Source of the DNA: Deltaproteobacteria bacterium
Lineage (GTDB): Bacteria; Desulfobacterota; Desulfobacteria; Desulfobacterales; UBA11574
DNA length: 7,256 bases
NCBI GenBank assembly: GCA_019314155.1
Contig: JAFCZV010000236.1
Location: forward strand, 1 to 7,256
Direction: 5' to 3'
Position 1 is the first letter of the stretch; each line of letters opens with the position of its first letter. Positions 1-6,302 of this stretch are shown piece by piece. The position numbers and the translations under genes are program-made. The notes below the pieces were generated by a model. It searched no databases and was not told where the DNA came from. It saw nothing but the letters and a program-made list of their open reading frames with translations.

Positions 1-42
1 ACCCCAGATTCCTTATGGCAAACGACCAGGGACCCGTGATCC

Positions 43-738
43 ATGCCCCATGAAAAAATAGACTGGAAACGCATGTGTTTCAAAAAAAATAAAGTCTGGA
101 TGGCCATAGACCGGAAACAAAGGCCTGTGGTTAAAAACGGGAAGGTCCTTATAAAATACCAGCTTGACCAGGATTACGAGTACTGGATTCTTCAAAAAAA
201 TATCAAGCCTGTCGATGCATTAGATTCAGAGATAACCGCAAGTCACAAGCGGAAATTGAATAAAAAATCTTTGAAAGATTCAAAAACAAAACTCGATTCC
301 GAAACCGGATCCTCGGTCAGACCAGACCACCAGGATGCCATCTGCATCTATACCGACGGCGCATCTTCCGGGAATCCCGGCCCGTCCGGAATCGGCGTAT
401 TTTTGCGTTTTGAGGAACACGAAAAAGAAATATCGAAATACATCGGCACGGCCACCAATAACGTGGCAGAGCTCGAAGCCATCCGGGCAGGTCTGAGTGC
501 CGTAAAAAATACGGATCTTCCGGTCCGGGTCTTTACAGACAGCAGCTATGCATACGGCGTCCTTGTTAAAGGATGGAAAGCCCGAAAAAATCAAGAGATC
601 ATAAAATCGATTAAACAGATGCTTTCAAAATTCAGAGACTTGAAATTCTTCAAGGTAAAAGGACATGCCGGTATCGAGGGGAATGAAAGGGCCGACTTGC
701 TGGCGACTTCAGCAATAGAAAAAGGGAGACATCTATAA
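43..738 (+). CDS. rnhA: Ribonuclease HI with N-terminal extension
   Basis: Cytoplasmic endonuclease that cuts the RNA strand of RNA/DNA hybrids (R-loops, primers). The 231-residue product has an RNase H fold at about residues 98-228 with all four acidic metal ligands visible: D105 in YTDGASSGNPGP, E143 in NNVAELEA, D166 in FTDSSYA and D218 in NERAD. The catalytic-loop histidine is H208 in KGHAG. Typical RNase HI is about 150 residues; here about 60 ordered-looking residues and a Lys/Ser-rich linker (about 61-97) precede it. The extension does not show the viroplasmin-type hybrid-binding motif. The region that forms the basic protrusion in E. coli RNase HI is shortened here (around VKGWKARKNQE, 175-185). 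An in-frame TGA at 37-39 makes ATG 43 the first available start; its Shine-Dalgarno (AGGGA, 28-32) is weak, and ATG 73 is an alternative. The enzyme family is secure; the role of the extension is unknown. Confidence 0.95.
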   Translation: MPHEKIDWKRMCFKKNKVWMAIDRKQRPVVKNGKVLIKYQLDQDYEYWILQKNIKPVDALDSEITASHKRKLNKKSLKDSKTKLDSETGSSVRPDHQDAICIYTDGASSGNPGPSGIGVFLRFEEHEKEISKYIGTATNNVAELEAIRAGLSAVKNTDLPVRVFTDSSYAYGVLVKGWKARKNQEIIKSIKQMLSKFRDLKFFKVKGHAGIEGNERADLLATSAIEKGRHL

Positions 739-760
739 AAACAATAAGCGCCTCCCTTTT
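720..760 (+). terminator. Candidate terminator hairpin after rnhA
   Basis: AAAAGGGAG (720-728) and CTCCCTTTT (752-760) form a perfect 9-bp inverted repeat enclosing the rnhA stop codon, with a 23-base loop. The T run is part of the 3' arm, so the structure could work weakly on either strand. A second, mutually exclusive repeat, ATAAGCG (744-750) with CGCTTAT (771-777), overlaps it. The long loops and the lack of a separate U tract keep confidence low. Confidence 0.35.
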
Positions 761-780
761 GTCCGCAAGACGCTTATACA

Positions 781-819
781 AAATTTAAAACCTGCCGGCA
801 TCATCCGCCGTTGCCGGCA
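781..819 (-). terminator. Rho-independent terminator for the 94-aa membrane protein gene
   Basis: TGCCGGCA occurs at 793-800 and again at 812-819. Each copy is itself a palindrome, so the two can pair as an 8-bp GC-rich stem with an 11-base loop. Read on the minus strand, the stem is followed by GGTTTTAAATTT (781-792), giving the usual GC stem plus U-rich tail, about 35 bases beyond the stop codon of the minus-strand gene ending at 854. On the plus strand no T tract follows, so it should act mainly on the minus strand. Confidence 0.55.
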
Positions 820-853
820 ATCAAAATCGGTAATCGGCTTGAAGTTCTGTATC

Positions 854-1138
854 TTATTCTTTTTCGGCCTTTAAAGTTTCAATCTCCTGTTTCAGATCTT
901 CTATTTCCTCTTTGAACTTTTCACTTTCATCGGCTACGGTCGAAGTGTCTACGGATGTGTCTTCTTTCTTCCAGGTATCTTTAAGTTCGTCAAAGCCCAG
1001 ATAAAGCGCCAACCCACCACCAAGCAGAAGCATCACCGGGATGGCACCGGCCAAAAGCTGCAAAAAGGGTTTCCACCATATGGACATTCCAATGAGACCT
1101 AATACAGCAGCAACCGCCCCACCTATTAATGTTTTCAT
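854..1138 (-). CDS. Small two-helix membrane protein with C-terminal coiled coil (MamI-like topology)
   Basis: I do not recognise a characterised function. The 94-residue product has a hydrophobic Gly/Ala-rich helix at about residues 4-20, a WWKPF turn at 21-25, and a second helix at about 26-48 (AGAIPVMLLLGGGLALYLGF). A charged segment follows, then a heptad-patterned coiled coil at about 72-93, with hydrophobic positions F75, I79, L82, I86 and L89 spaced 4-3-4-3. No cleavable signal peptide is evident; both ends may face the cytoplasm, with the coiled coil as an oligomerisation or partner-binding tail. The helix, WW-P and Gly-rich helix order recalls the short magnetosome protein MamI, but that is a from-memory resemblance and no magnetosome gene is nearby. 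The start is fixed by AGGAGG ten bases upstream. The gene stands alone, convergent with rnhA and divergent from plsB, with a terminator candidate of its own at 781-819. That it is a real gene is well supported; function is open. Confidence 0.8.
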   Translation of the reverse strand: MKTLIGGAVAAVLGLIGMSIWWKPFLQLLAGAIPVMLLLGGGLALYLGFDELKDTWKKEDTSVDTSTVADESEKFKEEIEDLKQEIETLKAEKE

Positions 1139-1148
1139 AAAAATTCAT

Positions 1149-1154
1149 CCTCCT
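1149..1154 (-). promoter_or_regulatory. Strong Shine-Dalgarno of the 94-aa gene
   Basis: Read on the minus strand, AAAGGAGGATG (complement of 1146-1156) holds a full AGGAGG core, 10 bases before the ATG at 1138. It is the main evidence that the short reading frame is translated and that the ATG at 1138 is its start. Confidence 0.8.
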
Positions 1155-1575
1155 TTAATTTCAATTAAAATTTAAATTGGTCTTTTTATCTGAATACGCT
1201 TTAACTAAAAACCGTTTTACACCATCAAAAAAATTAAAAAGAATTTAAAAGATCGTGTGTAAATACATCTAGTTGGGATTATTTAAAGTAAGATTCTGCA
1301 AATTATCATACCTTATTTTGTAACGCAAGCTTAATTTTTATTTGTTAGTTTTAAAAATTTAATATACAGTTTAATAAGACTTGGTTAGCCTGGCTTTAAC
1401 GGGTATGATGGAACTGTGGAGTTGGCGATAGGTACGAATTCAAACTGCATAAAAACACGTAAAAAACACTTTGTTATAGAAGCCATTTCAAAACCTTCCG
1501 ATGAGTAATCATTGAAGTTACGAGACCGATGTAGACGCTTTCACACTAACGACTTAGCCTAATCAGGATGCGATC
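1155..1575. other. AT-rich divergent intergenic region
   Basis: Spacer between the divergent minus-strand membrane protein gene and plsB. From about 1155 to 1380 it is very AT-rich, with many A/T runs and no convincing promoter pair that I could choose; it should contain the minus-strand promoter. From about 1381 to 1575 the composition becomes more mixed, and this part would form a leader of roughly 160 bases for plsB if the promoter at 1381-1409 is used. I see no tRNA, known riboswitch or IS end. TTAGCCT occurs twice (1385-1391, 1554-1560), which may be chance. A 33-codon frame on the minus strand (1385-1486) is noted among the findings. Confidence 0.6.
1381..1409 (+). promoter_or_regulatory. 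plsB: Candidate sigma-70 promoter for plsB
   Basis: TTGGTT (1381-1386) and TATGAT (1404-1409) are separated by exactly 17 bases. The -10 box matches 5 of 6 consensus positions; the -35 box keeps only the TTG. Transcription would begin near 1416, leaving a leader of about 160 bases before the plsB ATG at 1576. It is the best plus-strand pair I found in the spacer, but AT-rich DNA gives many chance matches. Confidence 0.35.
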
Positions 1576-4206
1576 ATGCTAAAATTGATGAAATCAATAC
1601 TGATAAAATCAAGAGAAAAAATTAGAGCGGGAATCGATACGGGCCGCCAGGAGGATCACGATTATTATCCCTGCAAACTCCCGGACAATATCGGTTTTTT
1701 ATCAAATACCATACTTAAACTTTTCTTTTCCGGCATAAAAGTTGCGAAAGGACAGACCCTTCATCTCAACAATCTCAAAAAAGAAGGTATCGTTGTTTAT
1801 GTCAACAAGTACAAAAGTTATTTTCGGTATCTCTTTTATTATACCCGCTATAAACAGGACGGCCTCCCTTTTCCTCAAATAGGCTTTGACTATAATGTAT
1901 TCATGTGGCAACCGGTGTCACGGATCTTTAAGATTTTTTCATATCATTTCGACCATCTCATTCACAACTGGACGTTGCCGGACCCTTATCTAAAAGGACA
2001 CATTCGGCGGGAGCTCTTAAACGGACGATCAGCCATACTGTCTCTGGTTGAACAAAAAGGTTTCCATCGAAGGTTTATCAAAGCAAAGACCGATCCCATC
2101 CAATATCTCATCAACATGCAGAAATCCATCGACCGCCCTATTTTTCTTGTCCCCCAGGTGATGTTCTTTAATAAAAAACCCCATCGATCGATGCCGAATC
2201 TCATCGACCTGCTATTTGGCCCCAAAGAGAACCCTGGAAGAATAAGACGCCTGATCATCCTGTTCAGGAATCCGGGCCGAGTTTTTGTTGAAATGTCTGA
2301 ACCTGTCAACCTGAAAAGTTTCCTGGAACTCGAGGAAAACCAGGAGAGGAGCATTGAATACCAGGCCCTAGCATTGAGGCGCAGTCTTTTGTCTCAAATG
2401 AATCGCCACTACCAAAGCATCACCGGACCGGTTTTGAAATCCAGAGAAGAAATGAAAGAGAACATTCTGACCAAAGAACGACTCCAAAATTTTATGGAAC
2501 ATCATTCAAACGCCCGTCACATTCCGATTCAGAAAGTACAAAAACAGGCGAGTGGTTTTCTTGACGAGATTGCCGCCAACTACAATATGCTTATCATAAA
2601 AATGGCATCGTCTCTGATAACATGGGTCCTGAACACCATGTTTGAAGGGTTTACGGTCAACGAAGACGGCCTCAATAGAGTAAAAAACATGTCCCAGAAG
2701 GGACCGATAATTTTCATTCCCTGCCACAAAAGTCATATCGATTACCTGATACTGTCCTATTTGCTGTATCACAACAACATGCCGTGTCCCCACGTCGCTG
2801 CAGGGAAAAATCTCTCTTTCTGGCCCATGGGCCCCTTTTTCAGAGGCGGGGGGGCCTTTTTCATACGGCGGACATTCAAAGGAGCAGTTCTCTATTCAAA
2901 GGTCTTTGCAGAATATATTTACCATTTGCTCGCTGAAGGATTCAACATAGAATTTTTTATCGAGGGCGGGCGAAGCCGAACCGGCAAATTGATTCTGCCC
3001 AAGCTGGGGCTTCTTTCGATCCTTCTCAATGCATATAAAAACGGGGCCTGTAAGGATTTGATATTTGTACCGATCTTCATCGGGTATGACCGGGTCCTGG
3101 AAGAAAGTTCATACCTTCATGAAGTCGAAGGAAAAGAAAAGCAGCCCGAGAGCTTGATGCAGATAATTAAAGCAAGAAAATTTTTACAAAAAAGATACGG
3201 AAGGATATATATTCAATTCCATGAACCCTTTTCTTTTAAAACGCTTCTTCATCAATTCGGTACGCCCATTGAAAACATGTCGCCTAAAGAGTTTAATATT
3301 CTCTGCCGTAATATGGGACACAGGATTATCAACGCCATCAACCGGGTTTCTGTTGTCACCCCCCATGCACTCGTTGCCGCTGCGGTAATGAACTGCGCCA
3401 AAAAAAGTTTCACCTTTGACCATCTAATGACCCATGTGGACACGTACATGAGCTACCTCATATCCCAAAAGGCCAAGCAGACGGATACCCTTCTGGTCGA
3501 CCACATAAATACGGTAGAGCAGGTCTTGAATACGTATGTACAAAGAAAATTTATTGCACCCATTACAAAAGAAAAAGACACGCTGCTCACCCACGCATTA
3601 TTCAAGGTCAATGAAAATAAACGTCAGAGCCTCGAATATTACAAAAACAACTGTATATCCTTTTTCATCCCCGGCGCGATTACCGCTCTTGCGATTCTTG
3701 TAAAAGATGCATTCCAGTTTTCAGCTTCCGACCTGCACGATGATTACAAGTTTCTTCAGTATTTTTTTAAATACGAATTTGCCTACGATGTGGATAAAAC
3801 ATCCGAACACTACGTACGTAAAAATATCAAAGCATTTATTGACGATGCCATTTTAATGCCCCATCCAACATTGCCCGACACCTATAACGTGACATCTTCG
3901 GGTTTTAGAAAACTTCAACTCTTTTCTAGATTTCTAAAAACCTATTTTGAATCATACTGGATCGTATTGAACTATTTTATGCAGTATCCTAAAAATTCCG
4001 TTAAACCCAAAGATCGTTTAAAAAAAATCGAGGGCATCGGAAACCGCATGTACAAAAAAAGGGAGATCGAACGGAAAGAAGCACTTTCCGCAATCAACCA
4101 CAAAAATGGTGTCGAATTTTTCACCACCAACGGTGTAAAAGGCTCGGATGACAACGAGAAGATATTATTCTATGCCGACTTTCCCAAAGGAAGAAAAACA
4201 TTTTGA
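1576..4206 (+). CDS. plsB: Glycerol-3-phosphate 1-O-acyltransferase PlsB
   Basis: Inner-membrane-associated enzyme that transfers an acyl chain to position 1 of sn-glycerol-3-phosphate, the first committed step of phospholipid synthesis. All four acyltransferase blocks are present and in order: block I HKSHIDYL (catalytic H384 and D389), block II GGAFFIRRTF (about 425-434), block III FFIEGGRSRTGKL (about 460-472) and block IV VPIFIGYDRVLEE (498-510). The neighbouring AAGKNLSFWPMGP is also typical of PlsB rather than PlsC. Flanking regions follow the PlsB plan: an N-terminal helical part with EIAANYNMLIIK before the catalytic domain, and a C-terminal domain with EYYKNNCISFFIPG. At 876 residues it is longer than E. 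coli PlsB (807). Its HX4D motif lies about 78 residues later, so the extra length is in the N-terminal half, mainly about 100-190. The ATG at 1576 follows AGGA (1565-1568) at 7 bases; ATG 1588 is a less likely start. Its stop overlaps the next gene by 4 bases, implying one mRNA. Confidence 0.95.
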   Translation: MLKLMKSILIKSREKIRAGIDTGRQEDHDYYPCKLPDNIGFLSNTILKLFFSGIKVAKGQTLHLNNLKKEGIVVYVNKYKSYFRYLFYYTRYKQDGLPFPQIGFDYNVFMWQPVSRIFKIFSYHFDHLIHNWTLPDPYLKGHIRRELLNGRSAILSLVEQKGFHRRFIKAKTDPIQYLINMQKSIDRPIFLVPQVMFFNKKPHRSMPNLIDLLFGPKENPGRIRRLIILFRNPGRVFVEMSEPVNLKSFLELEENQERSIEYQALALRRSLLSQMNRHYQSITGPVLKSREEMKENILTKERLQNFMEHHSNARHIPIQKVQKQASGFLDEIAANYNMLIIKMASSLITWVLNTMFEGFTVNEDGLNRVKNMSQKGPIIFIPCHKSHIDYLILSYLLYHNNMPCPHVAAGKNLSFWPMGPFFRGGGAFFIRRTFKGAVLYSKVFAEYIYHLLAEGFNIEFFIEGGRSRTGKLILPKLGLLSILLNAYKNGACKDLIFVPIFIGYDRVLEESSYLHEVEGKEKQPESLMQIIKARKFLQKRYGRIYIQFHEPFSFKTLLHQFGTPIENMSPKEFNILCRNMGHRIINAINRVSVVTPHALVAAAVMNCAKKSFTFDHLMTHVDTYMSYLISQKAKQTDTLLVDHINTVEQVLNTYVQRKFIAPITKEKDTLLTHALFKVNENKRQSLEYYKNNCISFFIPGAITALAILVKDAFQFSASDLHDDYKFLQYFFKYEFAYDVDKTSEHYVRKNIKAFIDDAILMPHPTLPDTYNVTSSGFRKLQLFSRFLKTYFESYWIVLNYFMQYPKNSVKPKDRLKKIEGIGNRMYKKREIERKEALSAINHKNGVEFFTTNGVKGSDDNEKILFYADFPKGRKTF
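4186..4193 (+). promoter_or_regulatory. Shine-Dalgarno supporting a TTG start
   Basis: AAAGGAAG lies inside the end of plsB, 9-11 bases ahead of TTG 4203. It supports initiation at TTG: the first in-frame ATG comes only at codon 50, well past the nucleotide-binding motif that begins at codon 2. The stop codon of plsB (TGA 4204-4206) overlaps the TTG, so terminating ribosomes can also re-initiate here. Confidence 0.6.
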
Positions 4207-5942
4207 AGGCATTGATACTCGCCGCAGGCTTTGGCACTCGGCTCCTCCCCTTTACGGAAAACACACCCAAACCGCTGTTTACTGTCACCGGAATTTCTTT
4301 ACTGGATACCCTTATTTGCAATCTTCAGCGGGCGGGTTGTAAAGCAATTATGATCAATACCCATCATCTGCATGAAAAAATCGATGCCCATCTTGCCGGA
4401 AAACAGTATGAGATTCCGGTGACAACTCGGCATGAATCCGAAATACTCGGTACCGGAGGTGCCATAAAAAATGTCGCTGACTTCTGGGACGATCGTCCTT
4501 TTATGGTGATAAACAGCGACATCATTACGGATATAGAATTTAAAAAGGTCTATGATTTTCACTTAAATCACACCCACCCGGCAACACTGGTTCTGCATGA
4601 CGACCCGGAGTTCAACACCGTGGTCGTAGACGGAAACGGCTTTATTGAAGCGTTCGATGAACGGCCTCCCCGCAACGCCCGGTCCGCCTCTCTGAGGAAA
4701 AAATCAAAAAAATCCGGTTTTAAAGAGACCGGAAAACTCACATTTACGGGGATACAGGTTCTAAACCCGGAAGTCCTCGACTTAATACCGGATAACGTTT
4801 ATTATAGCATTATCGATGTTTACGGGACGCTGACAGCAAAAAACAGAAAAATTTGTGCGTTTGTTTCAAAAAAACATTTCTGGAAAGATATGGGAACGCC
4901 GGAAAGGTACCGACACGTCGTTTTCGAGAAGATGGCCACCGAAGCTTTCAAGCAGGCTTTTTTGGGATCCTCGAGCAAAAAAATCACTCGAACAAAACTT
5001 AAAGGGGATGGATCAGACAGGGACTGGTACCGCCTGAACAATGGAAATCGATCACTCGTGATGGCGGATCACGGCATCAAAAGAGATGACAAAACCTCCG
5101 AAGCGGAGGCCTTTGTCGCTATTGGCCGTCATCTTTTCCGCACCGGGTTGCCGGTGCCCGAGATATACCTTTATGATACCTTTTCAGGTCTGGTATTCAT
5201 GGAAGACTTAGGGGACGTTCATCTTCAGGACGTTATATTAAAAACTAAAAATCAGAATGAGATCATCTCATATTACCAATCGGTGATACGCCTTCTCGGA
5301 CAACTCTCTCTATCCGGAAGCAGGGATTTCGATCCTGCATGGACCTATCAAACGCCGCAATACGATAAGGACCTCATTCTCGAAAAAGAGTGCCGATATT
5401 TTGTTGATGCCTTTTTAAGGGAATATCTCGGAATGGATATATGCTTTCAGGATCTTGAAAATGAGTTTAGACAACTTGCAGATAAATCCCTTGAATTTTC
5501 GATCAATGGTTTTATGCACCGGGACATGCAGTCACGGAACATCATTTTAAAAAACGATCATTTTTATTTTATCGATTTTCAGGGGGGGCGGTTAGGTCCG
5601 ATTCAATATGATCTTGCATCGTTGCTGATCGATCCCTACGTGGAGTTACCCCGTTCCGTGCGGAATATCTTGCTCGATTTCAGCGTTAAAATCCTTGCAC
5701 CGGCCATAAGGGTCCACCCACACAATTTTCTTTCCTGTTATAAATACTGCGCCATAACGAGAAACCTTCAGATTCTGGGAGCTTTTGGTTATCTGAGCCG
5801 CATAAAGAAAAAAACATACTTTAAAAAATATATCCCAAATGCTATAAAAACCCTCGAAGTTAATCTTTCAGATTTCAAGGACACGGAATTTCCAGGCTTA
5901 AAATCGATTGTCAAAGACGTTTGTTCCATGACAGCATTTTAG
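4203..5942 (+). CDS. Bifunctional MurU-like sugar-1-phosphate nucleotidyltransferase / AmgK-like kinase fusion
   Basis: A single 579-residue chain carries two enzymes. Residues 1-240 are a nucleotidyltransferase (GT-A-like) domain: KALILAAGFGTRLLPFTENTPKPL (2-25; nucleotide-binding loop), LGTGGAIK (82-89), metal-site NSD (D106), the FTGIQVL strand (181-187) and WKDMGTPERY (227-236). Residues about 262-560 are an aminoglycoside-phosphotransferase-fold kinase: GDGSDRDWYRL (268-278) near its start, the VFMEDLGD linker strand (331-338), a Brenner loop HRDMQSRN with catalytic D441 and N446, and metal-binding D458 in IDFQGG. This pairing matches MurU (MurNAc-1-P uridylyltransferase) and AmgK (anomeric MurNAc/GlcNAc kinase), which recycle MurNAc to UDP-MurNAc in Pseudomonas as separate adjacent genes; here they are fused, in the order MurU then AmgK. 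A basic insert (about 157-175) interrupts the first domain. Both folds are certain; the exact sugar and nucleotide are inferred, and another hexose phosphate is possible. Translation is coupled to plsB by the TTGA overlap. Confidence 0.8.
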   Translation: MKALILAAGFGTRLLPFTENTPKPLFTVTGISLLDTLICNLQRAGCKAIMINTHHLHEKIDAHLAGKQYEIPVTTRHESEILGTGGAIKNVADFWDDRPFMVINSDIITDIEFKKVYDFHLNHTHPATLVLHDDPEFNTVVVDGNGFIEAFDERPPRNARSASLRKKSKKSGFKETGKLTFTGIQVLNPEVLDLIPDNVYYSIIDVYGTLTAKNRKICAFVSKKHFWKDMGTPERYRHVVFEKMATEAFKQAFLGSSSKKITRTKLKGDGSDRDWYRLNNGNRSLVMADHGIKRDDKTSEAEAFVAIGRHLFRTGLPVPEIYLYDTFSGLVFMEDLGDVHLQDVILKTKNQNEIISYYQSVIRLLGQLSLSGSRDFDPAWTYQTPQYDKDLILEKECRYFVDAFLREYLGMDICFQDLENEFRQLADKSLEFSINGFMHRDMQSRNIILKNDHFYFIDFQGGRLGPIQYDLASLLIDPYVELPRSVRNILLDFSVKILAPAIRVHPHNFLSCYKYCAITRNLQILGAFGYLSRIKKKTYFKKYIPNAIKTLEVNLSDFKDTEFPGLKSIVKDVCSMTAF

Positions 5943-5947
5943 TTTTT

Positions 5948-5980
5948 TGAAATAATATTGCTTCGATTATACTTATTTCA
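5948..5980 (+). terminator. Weak terminator-like hairpin after the fused gene
   Basis: TGAAATAA (5948-5955) and TTATTTCA (5973-5980) are a perfect 8-bp inverted repeat six bases after the stop codon. The stem is AT-rich with a 17-base loop and is followed by GGGGTCGGGAGG before TTTTTCTTTT (5993-6002). This is not a standard intrinsic terminator, though position and symmetry suggest transcript-end processing or stabilisation. Confidence 0.3.
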
Positions 5981-6033
5981 GGGGTCGGGAGGTTTTTCTT
6001 TTAAACCCTCAAATAAAGCGGAATGAATGATCA

Positions 6034-6089
6034 GCAACGTAATAGTGCGCTGTTTGAATGCATTAGGGATCGTTGCGAAAGTACAGCGC
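6034..6089 (+). repeat. Interleaved inverted repeats in the dapB upstream spacer
   Basis: GCAACG (6034-6039) can pair with CGTTGC (6071-6076), and GCGCTGT (6047-6053) with ACAGCGC (6083-6089). The two pairings are interleaved in the order a-b-a'-b', so the RNA could form either a pseudoknot or alternative stems. The second stem is followed by TTTTA (6090-6094), a weak U tract, so it may end the plsB operon transcript. The loops are long and the stems short, so chance is a real possibility. Confidence 0.3.
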
Positions 6090-6289
6090 TTTTACGAAAT
6101 CGTGATGAAAAAAATAAATAATGTTTTCCAACTAACCTATTGATTTTAATTTTTGACATACTGTGCTTTCGTTACGAGCCCTTATGCATGAGTTTGTACG
6201 ATTACGTTGCTGATTATTCATGGAGCGGTCAAATTAAAAAAACACCCCGACTCCTCACATATTTTAATAGTTTTTTCAGATTCCAAACG

Positions 6290-6297
6290 AAGGAGGT
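6290..6297 (+). promoter_or_regulatory. dapB: Near-perfect Shine-Dalgarno of dapB
   Basis: AAGGAGGT complements the 16S rRNA 3' end across its full length, with 6 bases between the AGGAGG core and ATG 6303. It decides the start in favour of 6303 over the longer open frame beginning at ATG 6207, whose extra 32 residues are low-complexity and do not resemble the family. Confidence 0.9.
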
Positions 6298-6302
6298 ACA
6301 AG

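Larger units (their letters stand above)
5943..6289. other. Intergenic region between the fused gene and dapB
   Basis: AT-rich spacer that must contain the end of the plsB operon and the dapB promoter. Inverted repeats are at 5948-5980 and 6034-6089 (listed separately). A perfect -35 hexamer TTGACA lies at 6153-6158, but no acceptable -10 follows at 16-18 bases, so I do not call a promoter. I see no lysine-riboswitch core, T-box, tRNA or other known RNA. The dapB frame stays open upstream to 6207 but has no ribosome binding site there. Confidence 0.6.

Noticed and set aside
1..60. Tail of an upstream gene overlapping rnhA
   Set aside because: All three plus-strand frames close between 37 and 60, giving possible C-termini of 12-19 residues, none recognisable; the choice between them cannot be made from this window.
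854..1138. Magnetosome island
   Set aside because: Only a loose MamI-like helix plan is seen; none of the other genes in the window is a magnetosome gene.
1390..1560. tmRNA-like or tRNA-like sequence (CTTTAACGGG... and CGTAAAAAAC...)
   Set aside because: A faint resemblance to the tmRNA 5' region, but no tag reading frame ending in Ala-Ala, no acceptor-stem pairing and no CCA end.
6153..6187. Promoter built on TTGACA at 6153-6158
   Set aside because: The hexamer is perfect, but the bases 16-18 positions downstream are GC-rich (CGAGCC, GAGCCC), and the nearest TA-rich box (TTATGC, 6182-6187) is 23 bases away.
6207..6302. Upstream extension of dapB to ATG 6207 (32 extra residues)
   Set aside because: No ribosome binding site precedes 6207, the extra residues do not resemble the family, and AAGGAGGT sits 6 bases before ATG 6303, where the Rossmann strand begins as expected.
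5943..6302. Lysine riboswitch upstream of dapB
   Set aside because: The conserved AGAGGNGC core and the multi-helix junction are absent; the repeats found at 6034-6089 do not fit that architecture.
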